DNA of 64,000 bases from Candidozyma auris (GCF_003013715.1 NC_072812.1:62001-126000); one strand, 5' to 3'; counted from the stretch's first letter, positions 21,772 to 32,827 are shown. Translations and numbers: made by a program. The notes: generated by a model from the sequence alone, not told the origin.

Positions 21772-22332
21772 ATGTGCAGTCTAAACTACAAAAGTTATCA
21801 ACAGGTGCTCAATCTCGGGTGCGATAAGAAGAGCAAAGCAGCCAAGCAGAGAGTGGCCAAACCAACAGTTCAAAAGAGAAGAACGAAAACAGGGTGTATG
21901 ACATGTCGTCGCAGAAAGAAGAAGTGTGACGAGCACAAGGTCGGAGGGAAATGCCAGGCATGTATACGGAACTTTTTGGACTGCCATTGGCCTGGTGAGG
22001 AAGCAGAGGTTACAGAGAACAAGGCGGTTCCCGTGCCATCATCTCCCGAGCTTCTCACTAGATTTAAGGCTGAGAGCCCCGTTAATAACGGCGCCGACGC
22101 TTACCCGTCTCCTGTGATGTCGCCAAAGGCAGAATCCGTGGAGCACTCGTACAACTGTATGGACATCAAGAGCTTGACTTTGCCTCCAATACTGGAGAAG
22201 GTGGTGAAGTCGGAAAAGGTAGCGCAGGAGAAAAGTTCAAAGCCAGAAACGAAGAAGAAGAATATTCAGGGCGAGAAGTTTTTCATTGCATCGTTCGACT
22301 CGGGCAAGTCGCTTTGTCAGATCAAAGCATGA
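21772..22332 (+). CDS. Small Zn(II)2Cys6 zinc-cluster transcription factor
   Basis: Fungal-type DNA-binding regulator of 186 residues. The binuclear cluster is perfect: Cys42, Cys45, Cys52, Cys61, Cys64 and Cys71, spaced CX2CX6CX8CX2CX6C, preceded by a basic stretch (QKRRTKTG) and containing RRRKKK. Nothing resembling the usual middle homology region or a dimerising coiled coil follows. Residues 80-186 are Pro/Ser/Lys-rich with one short hydrophobic box (MDIKSLTLPPILEKVV) and a C-terminal GEKFFIASFDSGKSLCQI. It is far shorter than most family members. The gene lies between the MUP1 and JLP1-like loci, but a role in sulfur control would be pure guesswork. I cannot name an orthologue. Confidence 0.85.
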   Translation: MCSLNYKSYQQVLNLGCDKKSKAAKQRVAKPTVQKRRTKTGCMTCRRRKKKCDEHKVGGKCQACIRNFLDCHWPGEEAEVTENKAVPVPSSPELLTRFKAESPVNNGADAYPSPVMSPKAESVEHSYNCMDIKSLTLPPILEKVVKSEKVAQEKSSKPETKKKNIQGEKFFIASFDSGKSLCQIKA

Positions 22333-22545
22333 GTCGGTATTTTCATGATATCCAGAAAACAAAAGCTAGCGCCGCGCTAGCCGGTGGCCATGGGTCAAGG
22401 AAACATGTACAATAAGGTTAATAAAGGATTCGGTTGGGAAAGACGAAAACCAGAGTAGGTAGTAGCTTTTGTAAGATGAGAAGCGTAGACGCATAGAAAG
22501 TGCGCACTTGTCGCTTAAGCGTTATGAGTGTAGGTACAGTCAAAA

Positions 22546-22670
22546 AAGAGTAGAGAAGGAGAATATATGAAAGAAATGGAGAAAACCAGAAGAATAGGGG
22601 AAATTCATGAAGAAAATGGAAAAAAGTGAAAGAAAAGAGGAAAAATGAAAGATTAAAGGGAAAAATCAGT
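22546..22670 (+). repeat. Homopurine low-complexity tract
   Basis: About 125 bp nearly free of pyrimidines on the plus strand (gagaaggag..., gaaagaaatgg..., gaaagaaaagagg...). No periodic unit. It lies between the Zn-cluster gene and the JLP1-like pair. Confidence 0.7.
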
Positions 22671-23209
22671 GGGCAAGACGACCCGAGATACACAGCTGAT
22701 CGCAACTTTGTACCATGAAGATTTCGTCGTAGTAAATCAACCGACCCCAGAGTATCACTTTCTGTCTCAGATGGAAGCAAAGAAAGAGAAATTCAAACTA
22801 CATCTACTCCATATTTGCAAGATACCTTCAAGACCTGCAGTTGCGAAGTCATTGGTCTCCAGTTGCACTTCAACTACTCAAATGCTTGGATTTTGCAAAA
22901 AAAATCCTGAATCTGCCCAGCACTCTCCTTCTTTTTTCATTTTGAAATAAGCAAGAGCAAAAAAATCCAAATGTACATTGCAAACTAAAGGCGTTTCCCC
23001 CTTGCAGTTGCCGCTATTTCGGAAAATGGAGCCGCCACTGTTATCGCAACTATGGCTTTTTGCCTCCTTTTTTTAGGATCACCGAAGTACGGAAATGGGA
23101 CGGAGCCAATCTCACGAGCGCTTGTGAGCCAGAAGCAAAATGGCAAAAGCAAGAGATAAGCTAAGCGGAAAGAAATGGTTGCAAAAAACGAGCCTCAGAT
23201 TTGGCCTCC

Positions 23210-23488
23210 TCACGTGACGCCTATGCCAGAAGATCTCGCGTCCTGTCAGCCTCTATCAGTTTGAGGTGTTTGATAAAGAAAAGCCGATAGGAGGAAATGT
23301 CTGAAGTCAAAGAACTTTGAGTGAAATTTATCAGTTTAAAAAAGGTATTTTAGTTATTTCGACGCCTGCGCCTTTCCACAATTTATATCTTTGCTCAAGT
23401 AAGTGTGGCTCTGGGAGCCATGGGCCTGGTGCAGGCAGTGCATAAGCAAAAGAGAGCCCTTGCTGCAAAAACGTACCAAAACTGTGGC
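23210..23488. promoter_or_regulatory. Putative Cbf1 and Met31/32 sites upstream of the first JLP1-like gene
   Basis: TCACGTGA at 23210-23217, TGTGGC at 23404-23409 and a full AAACTGTGGC at 23479-23488, the last about 100 bp before the ATG. AAACTGTGGC is the textbook Met31/Met32 element, so sulfur-starvation control by Met4 is a reasonable inference. Confidence 0.65.
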
Positions 23489-23583
23489 GGGATTCTGAAC
23501 CAAGTTTAAGCAAATTTTCGGTACAATATATAATGGTGGAGGCTTCCCGTTGAAATTTTCATCATCAAAACATTCTTACAAAA

Positions 23584-24741
23584 ATGGTTGCTCAACTGAA
23601 GACTTTTGGCGACTTCGACACCCACTTCAACAAGGACACTGACGAGATCACCGCTGATGGCGTGTTAACCGTTTCCAAAGAGGGAAGAGAAAAGGCAAAA
23701 TACCCGGAGTTTTTGCCTCAATGGGATCCTAACCAGAAGTTTCCACCATTGAAGTTTTTCAAGCACGAGGATCCGGGCCTCAGAGCCGACCCGGGGTTCC
23801 CTAACCTTCTTCCCAAAGATGGTACTCAAAAGGTACAAAGAGTGACTCCAAAATTGGGAACCGAGATCACAGGGGTGCAATTGTCTCATTTGGATGACAG
23901 GGGCAAGGACGAGTTGGCGTTGCTTGTGGCCCAGAGAGGCGTGGTGATTTTCAGAGACCAGGACTTTGCCAAACATGGGCCTACTTTCGCAACCAACTTT
24001 GGTAAACATTTTGGCAGACTCCACATTCACCCAACTTCAGGAGCTCCAAAAGACCACCCAGAGTTGCACATCACCTACAGAAGAGCCGACCCGAATGAGT
24101 TTGACAGAGCGTTCTCTGAGAGAGTCAACGCTATTACCTGGCACTCTGATGTCTCTTACGAGCTCCAGCCCCCAGGAATTACCTTCTTCTCTGTTTTGGA
24201 AGGCCCTGACTCTGGAGGAGACACGATTTTCGCCGACAGCGTCGAAGCTTACAAGAGATTGTCGCCAGAGTTCCAAAAGAGATTGGCTGGGTTGCACGTT
24301 TTGCACACCTCTGGCGACCAGGCACTGAATTCCAGAAGAGCCGGTGGAGTCGAGAGAAGAAAACCGGTGTCTCACATCCACCCATTGATCAGAACTCACC
24401 CAGTAACCAAGGAAAAGATCATTTTCTTGAACAGGCCATTTTCTAGAAGAATTGTCGAGTTGAAGCAAGAAGAGTCGGACTACTTGTTGAACTTCTTGTA
24501 CAACCACATTGAATTGGCTCACGACTTGCAGTTGAGAGCCAGGTGGGAGCCTAACACCGTTGTTGTCTGGGACAACAGAAGGGTGCTGCACTCCGCTGTG
24601 ATTGACTGGGATGAGCCAATTTCCAGACATGCCTTTAGAATCACTCCTCAGGCCGAGAGACCCGTGGAGGACTTAAAGGACTTGAACAAGGAGGAATTGG
24701 AGATTGGCGATGTCGTGGAGGCTATTTCCAATTTGAAATAA
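23584..24741 (+). CDS. Fe(II)/2-oxoglutarate-dependent sulfonate dioxygenase, Jlp1/TauD family (copy 1)
   Basis: Non-heme iron enzyme that oxidises organosulfonates such as taurine or isethionate, with 2-oxoglutarate and O2, to release sulfite for sulfur assimilation. The 385-residue protein has the TauD fold. The iron ligands are His187 and Asp189 in TWHSDVSYE and a distal His336 (LHSAV). The 2-oxoglutarate-binding arginine lies in the following RHAFRITP. Length is close to S. cerevisiae Jlp1 (412 residues). A second copy lies 304 bp downstream in the same direction. The two share long identical blocks, for example around GRLHIHPTSGAPK and ELAHDLQLRARWEPNTVVVWDNR, so they arose by tandem duplication. 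Substrate specificity cannot be read from the sequence. Confidence 0.9.
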   Translation: MVAQLKTFGDFDTHFNKDTDEITADGVLTVSKEGREKAKYPEFLPQWDPNQKFPPLKFFKHEDPGLRADPGFPNLLPKDGTQKVQRVTPKLGTEITGVQLSHLDDRGKDELALLVAQRGVVIFRDQDFAKHGPTFATNFGKHFGRLHIHPTSGAPKDHPELHITYRRADPNEFDRAFSERVNAITWHSDVSYELQPPGITFFSVLEGPDSGGDTIFADSVEAYKRLSPEFQKRLAGLHVLHTSGDQALNSRRAGGVERRKPVSHIHPLIRTHPVTKEKIIFLNRPFSRRIVELKQEESDYLLNFLYNHIELAHDLQLRARWEPNTVVVWDNRRVLHSAVIDWDEPISRHAFRITPQAERPVEDLKDLNKEELEIGDVVEAISNLK

Positions 24742-25045
24742 AAATAGGATAGGTAAGATACAAAAGGTAATGAATACACGAGATATCAAGTACAGCCCTA
24801 CTTTGTAACAATAAATTGGAGCAAGAGCCATGCAATCAAGACATTATTGCTCGATTGGCGTTGCTAACCATGCCAATGCCCGAAGATCAGCCGATTTTCT
24901 CCCAGGTATGGCGTCTTCCACGTGAAGAGCAGCTAATTCGTGAGTTGGGGAAGTAGTGTGGCTCCTCTTGCGGTAGCATATAATGGGAGGTTCCAGCTAC
25001 CCCAGATGAAACACAAAGCAACTTTGAAAAATATATATAAACAAA
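24742..25045. promoter_or_regulatory. Promoter of second JLP1-like gene with putative Cbf1 and Met31/32 sites
   Basis: CACGTG at 24919-24924 and TGTGGC at 24957-24962 are followed by a TATA-like CATATAATG at about 24978 and an A-rich leader up to the ATG at 25046. The arrangement repeats that of the first copy, although the two promoters are not otherwise alike. Confidence 0.6.
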
Positions 25046-26203
25046 ATGACTGACTTTGAAAGAATCAAGAACTCTGACTTCGATATCCACTTCCACAAGG
25101 ACACTGACGAGATCGAGGAAGATGGAACCTTGATTGTCAACAGGCAAAATGCTGCAAATTCTAAATACCCTGAGTTCCTACCAACTTGGAACCCAGCGGA
25201 AAAGTATCCACCTCTCAAGTTCTTCAAGCATGAAGATCCTGGCTTTAGAGCTGATCCTAAGCTCCGCAATCTCTTCCCCGAGGATAAGGAATTCAAGACC
25301 AAGAACATCACTCCTAAGCTAGGCTCAGAGGTACATGGAATCCAATTGTCTGAATTGAGCGATGCCGCCAAAGACGACTTGGCCCTCTACGTCGCCCAAA
25401 GAGGTGTTGTTGTATTTAGAGATCAAAACTGGGCCTCCAAAGGACCCAAATTCATCGTCGACTTCGCCAGACACTATGGCAGGTTGCACATCCACCCTAC
25501 CTCGGGAGCACCTAAGGGCTTTCCTGAGTTGCACATCACCTATAGAAGAGCCGATCCCAACGAGTTTGAGCGGACTTTCCAACACAAAAACAACAACGTC
25601 GACTGGCACTCGGACATATCCTATGAGCTCCAGCCTTCAGGAACTACCTTCTTTGCTGTGCTCGAAGGACCAGAGGCTGGTGGAGATACCATTTTTGCCA
25701 ATGCTGTTGAAGCGTATAAAAGATTATCACCAGAATTTCAGCAGAGATTGGAGGGCTTGCATGCTTTGCACTCTTCCTTGAACCAGGCACAAAACTCCGC
25801 TGGACACGGAGGAGTCCAAAGAAGAGCTCCAGTGGAGCATGTTCATCCATTGGTGAGGGTTCATCCAGTTACTAAGGAGAAGATACTTTACGTGAACAAG
25901 CCGTTCACCAGAGGAATTGTCGAGTTGAAACAGGAAGAGTCAGACTACTTGTTGGACTTCTTGTACCATCACATTGAGCTGGCTCATGATTTGCAGTTGA
26001 GAGCACGGTGGGAGCCTAACACTGTGGTAGTGTGGGATAACAGAAGCACTCTCCACTCGCCAATTATCGACTGGGACTCTCCAGTGTCTAGACATGCTGT
26101 AAGGGTTACTCCACAGGCAGAGAGACCAATTGCGGACTTGGCTGACTTGAATAAGCCCGAACCTAGTCTTGGTGACGTTGAGGAGACCCTCGACAAGTTT
26201 TGA
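25046..26203 (+). CDS. Fe(II)/2-oxoglutarate-dependent sulfonate dioxygenase, Jlp1/TauD family (copy 2)
   Basis: Tandem paralogue of the preceding gene, also 385 residues. It keeps the iron-binding HxD (DWHSDISYE), the distal His in TLHSPI and the RHAVRVTP arginine segment, so it should be active. It differs from copy 1 mainly in the N-terminal 60 residues, in the segment before HxD (FQHKNNNVD versus FSERVNAIT), and in the loop after LHALHSS. The last is near the active site, so the substrate range may differ. Synonymous changes are plentiful between the copies, so the duplication is not recent. The gene converges on EDE1, whose stop lies 152 bp downstream. Confidence 0.9.
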   Translation: MTDFERIKNSDFDIHFHKDTDEIEEDGTLIVNRQNAANSKYPEFLPTWNPAEKYPPLKFFKHEDPGFRADPKLRNLFPEDKEFKTKNITPKLGSEVHGIQLSELSDAAKDDLALYVAQRGVVVFRDQNWASKGPKFIVDFARHYGRLHIHPTSGAPKGFPELHITYRRADPNEFERTFQHKNNNVDWHSDISYELQPSGTTFFAVLEGPEAGGDTIFANAVEAYKRLSPEFQQRLEGLHALHSSLNQAQNSAGHGGVQRRAPVEHVHPLVRVHPVTKEKILYVNKPFTRGIVELKQEESDYLLDFLYHHIELAHDLQLRARWEPNTVVVWDNRSTLHSPIIDWDSPVSRHAVRVTPQAERPIADLADLNKPEPSLGDVEETLDKF

Positions 26204-26355
26204 AGGACGGGGTCCTCAATTTCGTTTCTTCTGTCCATCCTAAAAGTTATCAATTAGTCCTCAATTTCGTTTCTTCTCTTTAGCGTAAAAGTTATTCATT
26301 TGCAACATCGTTTTATAAGTTGACATAAAATTTTAAATACTTTTTCACAACAGAT

Positions 26356-29300
26356 TTAAGCATGATCTAACAAGTAGTTGGTTGCGGCTTCCACGTTCCA
26401 GTTCTCTTTTTCCAACGCATCGATAACTACGCCCTTCTCAAAACCCATACCCACAAGTTCCTGGATCGCAAGATCTTTTGATGCATCAGGCAGCGTGACA
26501 TCTGGAGCTGCTACAGGAGCAGATTGGCTTGGAGCTGCTGCATTGCCAAAGCCGGCGAACAACTGCTCCCACTCATCGTTGCTTTCTGGCTTGTTTTGTC
26601 CGGCACCAGTGAAGTCTGGGTGGGTCGAGACAACAGCATCGTCGACGCCAGTGAAATGGTCATCAATCGAAAATTCACCTTCACCACCATCAAAGTCCTC
26701 TTCTTTGTCAGCCTGTGCGGTCTTCAAACCATCGAATTCATCATCGAATGCATCAGTAGCCTGTCCGGCCTCCTGTGTTGCAGGTCTGAGGTCATCCTCG
26801 AAATCGTCAAACTCGTCTCTGGGAGCTTGAGTCGTACCACCTTGATTGTTCAAGTTGTCGACGGCGTCATCGAACTCATCCTCAGGCTCTTCGTCAGAGG
26901 AACTTTCATCGACTTCGAGCTCACGAATTGGAGGGAATTCCTCATCTTGTCCCTGACTTTGTGTGGTATCGCCTTGACTTCCAGAGGGTTGCACAAAGCT
27001 TTGAGCAAGAGGATGTGAAGCTTGTTGTGGTGCCAGATGGCTTTCCAAAGCTCTTGCTTCATCTGCGTTAACCATTTCAAACAGCTCAACCCCAGATGAT
27101 ATACGTTCTCCTTCGCTCGACTCCTGCCCTTCCTGCTCCTTCTGTGCTCTTGGTATCTGATTAGAGGGTGCAGGCGAAACAGGGATGTCGCCGCTTAATG
27201 TTTCACGCTCGCTGACATCACCAATATTGTCATCACGAACTGACATTGACGGGTTGTTTTGGATGCTAGATGTTAACGAATCTGTGCGTTGTACACCAAC
27301 GAGAACGTTTGGCATTCCAACCATGCTTCCAGGTATACCTGATCCTGATGACTGGAATTGATAATCAGAGCTATTAGGGGAGGTAACAGGTGTTTCACTT
27401 CTTTCACTGTATTCAGTTCTCCTGTAATAGTCTGTGGCAACAGACGAGGTCGTAGTATGATTTGTACCATTATCGTAAGGCACTTCAGGAAATCTATTCT
27501 TGATATCATCATCATCCAGGAATTTGGCATCAGCAGACTTCGATCCCTTTTGGGCTTGTCCGTGATGCGATGCTTCGCTGAAGTCATCGACGCCTGTCAT
27601 ATCCTCTGTTGGCTTCTCCTGAACCTCGTGGACGATGGCATTGACAAAAGGCTCCTCATGACCAGGCATCTTCTCTGTTTGCTGCACAGCATCTTCAGTC
27701 TCTTCATTTACATTGAGTTGTGACTCCAAAGATCCCGGTATAACTTGAGCTGGTGATTTTTCTGTGTCAACAGTGTTTTGCGCGGGAGAAGGACTTTGAA
27801 CCTCTTTAGTCTCGGCGTCCTTATTATCTTCATCAGAGCTACCCACAAAATGAGCACCTGCAACACCAGCACCAAGGGCAGCACCCGCCGCAGCGGTGGC
27901 AGCTGCTCCAAGTCCAAGCTTAGATTTCGATGACTGTTGCTGAGAACGTTCCTGAATGTCTGCATGCTTTGATTGCAACTCTCTGGCCTGCTGCTCATTT
28001 TGGACTTCCTGCTTCTCAAGGCTAGCATGTTCTTCATGCAAGTGACGAGTATTGTCCTCCAACTCGGCTATTTTCAGCTTTATCTCGTCAATCTTCACAA
28101 TTGACACCTGGACTTGAGACTTCTTCACGTTCACGTCATTTGAAAGCTTGGTATTTTCCGCTTGTTTCAGTTTCAATGTCTTTTCGACTTCAGCAATCTC
28201 AGCATTCAAGTTGCCTAATTTTTCACGCAAAGAGTTGTTAGTCTTCTGCAACTCCTCAACAGCAACTTGCTTTTCATGAAGCTCACCAGAAACATTATTG
28301 AGTTTTGCTTCCGCGATAGATGCCTCTGATCTTAGAGCCTCCGTCTCTTCTCTGGCTGTGCGCAAAGTGGCCTCAACCTGCTCAACTTGTTTGACTTCAT
28401 TCGCATACGATGCCCGGAGCGTCTTCAACTTGTTATCGATTTCTTGCTTCACCGCCAAGATACGCGTCAACTCTTGGTCAGCTCTGGTCTTTTTCTCGTG
28501 CAAGTTAGAGGTCTGTGAAGTCAAAGACTTGATTTGATTTGATATGTTCGCAATATCAGTATTCGCCTGAGACAACTGACCGGATACTTCAGAGTCAGCT
28601 AACAAGTCATTATTTTGAGGTGCTGTCTGCTGAGTTGTAGATCTCGCAGCTGTCTGATCTGCGCTTGGTGTGAACAAAGTAGATTCCTGACCAGCAGATT
28701 CTGTTCCTCTCTTTGGTGGCGGAGGAGGAACGGACCTCAAAGCTTCATAGTCAACAGTCTTTTGCTGTTCCTGAGGTTTAACTGGTGAAGCCTGTTGGAC
28801 CTGCGAAGAGGTGACTTCCTTGGCAGGCACTGGACTAGCTGAAGATTTAGGAACATCGTCACCAATCAAATTTGGAGGTTCGTGGACAGGGGACAGTTTA
28901 GGTTGCTGTTGAGAAAGAAGCGACTGACCAAAAGAGGAGGTAGGCTTAAATGACGAAGTCAATTGCTTGCGAACCTTTGGCAATTCTGTGCCTGTCAAGT
29001 CACTGGAGCTAGCACGCTGCTCCAATGCCGGCTTGGCAGTCTGAGGAGGTGGAGATTGAGAGCCAAATACGTCAGCCAACTCGTCCAAAGATGACTTAGC
29101 TTTCGAAGTTTGTGCAGCAGGAGCTTTCTCTGCGTAAGGGGCGGCAGCCGCTTGGTGAGCCTGTGTTTGCTGCTGAGGTTGAGACTGGGAGACCTGTTGG
29201 GTTCCGCCGGATAAGGACTGAATCAAAGTCTGGGGTACAACGTTAGGCAAAGCGAGGCCAGATCTCTTCCGATTCACTAAGAACAACGCGATGGAGAACT

Positions 29301-30380
29301 CAAGCTTAGTGAATATGCCAGTATTCTGAATATCTGCCAAGTCCCAAATCGTCGCAAGATCCTGCTGACCCAACCTGGAGGTCATGAGGAAATTGGCCAC
29401 CTGATCCGGAGACAATTTTCCCGTCCTCTGGGTGTCCAAATTGTCAAACATCGCGTCGAACATTTGCTTTTGCTGAGGCGATACAGCCCATTCGTTGCCG
29501 GAACTTGCTGGGGGATGTCTGACTGTTGACAGTTGGGAGCTCACAGAAGCTTGTGAGACCTGACGTGTGCCTTGGTTCTCGGCCAGTTTGGCGACATCTA
29601 CGGATTGCCACACGGTCTCTGGCAAAAATGGAGGCAAGGTTTTGATGGAGCCGCTGAGCAAGCCGTGGATCAAGTGCATGGCTATGACGAAAGCATGCAA
29701 GTCCAAAGATCCCTTGTTGTGAACATCTACAAGAGCCCAAATCTGACCCAAAGTTGCAGTAGGCAATTTAGCTTTCATCAAGATGTCCTTTGCGGCGTTG
29801 CCATTCAAGGGCACCAGTTCTGAGCCGGTGGTTTTCACAAACATCTGCTTAAAACGCTCGTAGTCTTCTGGAGACACGGGTCCAATCGGGTCCAGAGGCT
29901 GCAACTGCTGAGTAGCAGTATTTTGCGGAATCAACGAGCTGGGCTGTGTTTGAAGAAACGAGCTGCTCGTCAGCTGTGGCGCCAAGTGAGAGGGGCCAGG
30001 GGACCCTGGGTTTGGGTTAGCAAATTTTGGTAAAGGTCCCGGTTGTTCAGCAAGCGCCGCCGTAGGAAAGTGGCCCGCTTGTGTGTACCCAATCAAACGC
30101 ATAGCGTAGCAAAAGCCAAATTGCGTCAAAAAACCAACATTGTTGTGGTCTGCAAGCTGCCAGATTTCACCTAAAATGTTTGGAGGCAATCCAGTCTTCT
30201 CGAACGTCGCTCTTGCCTTCTCCCCAGTGACAATACCACTGCCCTCTGGGTCCAAAGACTTGAACAACTGCGAGTAGAGTTTCTTTTCCTCCTGAGTAAG
30301 CCCGACCTTGAACGATGGTTCTGTTGTTAGTACATTGAATTAAGCATTGGATGCTGCGGTTACATACGGGAAACGCTCAT
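26356..30380 (-). CDS. EDE1: Ede1-like EH-domain endocytic scaffold (spliced)
   Basis: Early endocytic coat scaffold (Eps15 relative) that initiates clathrin-coated sites. Exon 1 is 30368-30380 (13 nt) and exon 2 is 26356-30320. Joining them gives MSVSQPSFKVGLTQEEKKLY and a 1325-residue protein. Three EH domains occupy roughly residues 10-100, 155-250 and 290-390, with EF-hand-like loops such as DPEGSGIVTG and DTQRTGKLS. Proline/glutamine-rich segments follow. Then comes a long coiled coil, about 590-830, with regular Leu/Lys/Glu heptads. An acidic disordered region is next, and a C-terminal UBA domain (about 1285-1325, ELVGMGFEKGVVIDAL) closes the protein. An unspliced reading has no ATG and would start inside EH1. 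Confidence 0.93.
30321..30367 (-). other. EDE1 intron (47 nt)
   Basis: On the minus strand the donor GTATGT is at 30367-30362, the branchpoint TACTAAC at 30332-30326 and the acceptor CAG ends at 30321. Removing it joins a 13-nt first exon (ATGAGCGTTTCCC) in frame to the EH domain. The unspliced frame has no start codon upstream. Confidence 0.9.
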
Positions 30381-32111
30381 GTCTTAAGAAGTTGTGGCCG
30401 TAACCGAGATAGGAGCTACGTTATAACCCGCGCACCGGTACCTCAACATGTTCTGGGAGAAGTGGATATAGCAATGTTTAGAATGATGATGGTTAGAGGA
30501 GTCATATACATAGAGAAAATATTCAGCGCTCAGCTAAACATGTGGAAAATATAGGAATTGCATTGTTGATGACACTTGGACTTCTTGAGGGCAATGAGCT
30601 TTATCCGCAAGCCTATAGAAATTGGTTTCGACTGAAGAGATAGTAGGCCTTCTAAACTTAGTATTTAGGCGAATTATGTTCTGTGCCTCCAATACCTCTC
30701 ACAACTGAGCTGTTTATAAAATTTTAATATTTGGGGTCTTCAAGTGCCTCCAATTTAGTGCAACCAGAGATGGCTGCAAATGGATACCTTGCTGCGAAAA
30801 AGCCTAACCGAGGAAGCCGAAATTACCAAGGTTGTGTGGAGTGAAAGGCTATTGACGATCAATTGACAATTTATTGACATTCTTTAGATAGTCTGGATAT
30901 ATTTTTAAAAATGATTCTAGTTTTATGGGTCATTTGGTGTCCTTTGTTCTCCTTGTAGTGACGCACTAACCTATCACCATTACTGTAAATGCATTGCTTT
31001 GATCTATTACATCGTTTCACACATGATGCACGGCACTTCCAGTTACTGAATTCTACGGTCTTGAATCTGAATAGCTGTTGTTGAACCACAGTTGGGCTTA
31101 TTCTGAGTTAATTTTCTTTTTATGAAAGTCAGGCTCAGAAGAAATGGGCGAATTTTCTCATAATTAAGCGTTTCGCAACCGTTGACAAAATTTGGCAATA
31201 CGCATTGACGACGTCTAAGTGTTTGAAAGGGTACTGGATGCTGCTCATTACAAGAAGGAAGTAGATTTGATCAGATTTAAAATCCGTGGTGTTTGACGTC
31301 ACCCTTACAGTGTGCTAGCCAGATTTGTCTGTGACCGTAGCGAATAAAAACTGGTCCATTTGAATAAAGGATACCTAGATTCCAATTGCAGCAGTTCACT
31401 CTCGATTTCCAAAAGAGTAGTGATGTCTTTCAAATTCGCAATGAGTATTGCTCTAATTGGAAAAGGATGCTTCGTCTTTTTGCAGTATTGGTGATTTGGG
31501 GGTGACAATGTCGTGCTTCCCTCAGTGAGGCTCATGTCCGTCAATCGACCATATAAAACTGTAGGCATTTATTTGTACTTCCATAGCGTTGATGCTAAAG
31601 AGTTGTAGTCTTGGTGCTATGAAATGATTACAAAATGAATGAAGAAGGTGTAGGTTGAGCTTGTCAATTAGTGGTGTCAGTGACGACTTTTTCGCAACCG
31701 TTTTTCAGTCAAACCTGAAACCTCGTTATGGAAAATTACAAAAAGCTTCAAAGAAGTTGAAGTGAATATCATGGAGTTAGTGCTATTAAAGGGTCTCTCC
31801 CATACTCAAAACAAAAAATTTCAAAATCTTGATTTCAATATCCATGGAATTGTACTGTTTCGTCTGCAATACAATGTTCATTTGCACAAATTCTTCGAGA
31901 GGCGAATCTCCATGATATAGTCTTACTGAACTCAGAACTAGTTCAGCTGCTTCAATACTTGGAGTAGCTTAACACCTGTTTCATCAAAGTCGAATCACAG
32001 CTACCTCTACCTTGTTTGCAGCCAGCACCCGTGCACCAGGATCCTAACAAGAAGGTCTCATCGCAGGAAAAATCTCATAAAAAAACCAGTAATTGAAACC
32101 CATCTTCAAAG
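30381..32111. other. Divergent intergenic region EDE1 / GAR1
   Basis: 1.7 kb without a supported gene. It holds a TTGCTGCGAAAAA (30789-30801), a variant of the dispersed 12-mer, and two copies of TTTCGCAACCGTT (31171-31183 and 31690-31702). Short open frames at 30871-31089 and 31305-31568 on the minus strand look random. Confidence 0.55.
32057..32064 (-). promoter_or_regulatory. PAC element (GCGATGAG) in the GAR1 promoter
   Basis: CTCATCGC on the plus strand, i.e. GCGATGAG on the minus strand, 48 bp before the GAR1 ATG. PAC elements control ribosome-biogenesis genes in yeasts, which fits GAR1. Confidence 0.6.
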
Positions 32112-32702
32112 ATGAACAGAGGTAGAGGCGGCTTCAGAAATCAGCGTGGCGGCCGTGGTGGCTTCTCCCAACCTCAGGGTCCTCCAGAGTCTGTGTTGGA
32201 AATGGGTTCTTTTTTGCACACATGTGAGGGTGACATTGTGTGTCGCTCCATAAATACTAAGATTCCATACTTCAATGCTCCTATATATTTGGAAAACAAA
32301 ACCCAGATTGGTAAAGTCGACGAGATTTTGGGCCCATTGAACGAGGTGTTCTTTACAATCAAACCTTCCGAGGGTGTCCAGGCCAAGTCCTTCAAAGACG
32401 GTGACAAATTCTACATTTCCCCAGATAAGCTTCTTCCTTTGGAAAGATTCTTGCCCAAACCAAAGGAGGTCGGTCCCAAGCCTAAAAAGAGAAGTGCTCC
32501 TGGTGGTGCTGGGGGTCGTGGTGGCCGTGGTGGCCGTGGTGGCGCACGTGGAGGTTTCGGTGCCCGTGGAGGCAGAGGAGGCAGTTTTGGTGCCCGTGGA
32601 GGTTCCAGAGGCGGTTTCGGTGGGGGTCGTGGCGGCGCCAGAGGTGGACGTGGTGGCCGTGGTGGTTTTGGTGGTGGAGACCGTGGCCGTGGTCGCTACT
32701 AG
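32112..32702 (+). CDS. GAR1: H/ACA snoRNP protein Gar1
   Basis: Core protein of H/ACA ribonucleoproteins, which pseudouridylate rRNA with Cbf5, Nop10 and Nhp2 in the nucleolus. The 196-residue protein has a short N-terminal RGG box (residues 1-20). The conserved beta-barrel core covers about 30-125 and includes [22 protein letters not shown] and [17 protein letters not shown]. The second, long Gly/Arg-rich tail runs from about 130 to the end. The RGG-coding DNA is a GC-rich, repetitive GGTGGCCGTGGT-type stretch. Length and layout match S. cerevisiae Gar1 (205 residues). A PAC element lies 48 bp upstream. Its 3' end converges on MRX8, whose stop is 125 bp away. Confidence 0.95.
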   Translation: MNRGRGGFRNQRGGRGGFSQPQGPPESVLEMGSFLHTCEGDIVCRSINTKIPYFNAPIYLENKTQIGKVDEILGPLNEVFFTIKPSEGVQAKSFKDGDKFYISPDKLLPLERFLPKPKEVGPKPKKRSAPGGAGGRGGRGGRGGARGGFGARGGRGGSFGARGGSRGGFGGGRGGARGGRGGRGGFGGGDRGRGRY

Positions 32703-32827
32703 ACTTTTGCAAAGTTGTCGTATTTCAGCCACTCACTCATTATTTGCATCTTGCTAAACTTACATCTGTATTTTAATTACATACGCTTACGTGGGACGTT
32801 CTCTGATGTTTCTTTGTAAATGATGAT

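Larger units (their letters stand above)
22333..23583. other. Intergenic region with long homopurine tract, upstream of first JLP1-like gene
   Basis: No gene seen. Bases about 22546-22670 are almost pure A/G on the plus strand. The following 900 bp contain the promoter of the JLP1-like gene, including a TATA-like TATATAATG at 23526. Confidence 0.6.

Noticed and set aside
30871..31089. 72-residue minus-strand frame in the EDE1/GAR1 gap
   Set aside because: Four cysteines looked like a possible zinc finger, but the spacing fits no known type.
32482..32712. His-rich antisense frame over the GAR1 tail
   Set aside because: It is the mirror of the Gly/Arg repeat codons.
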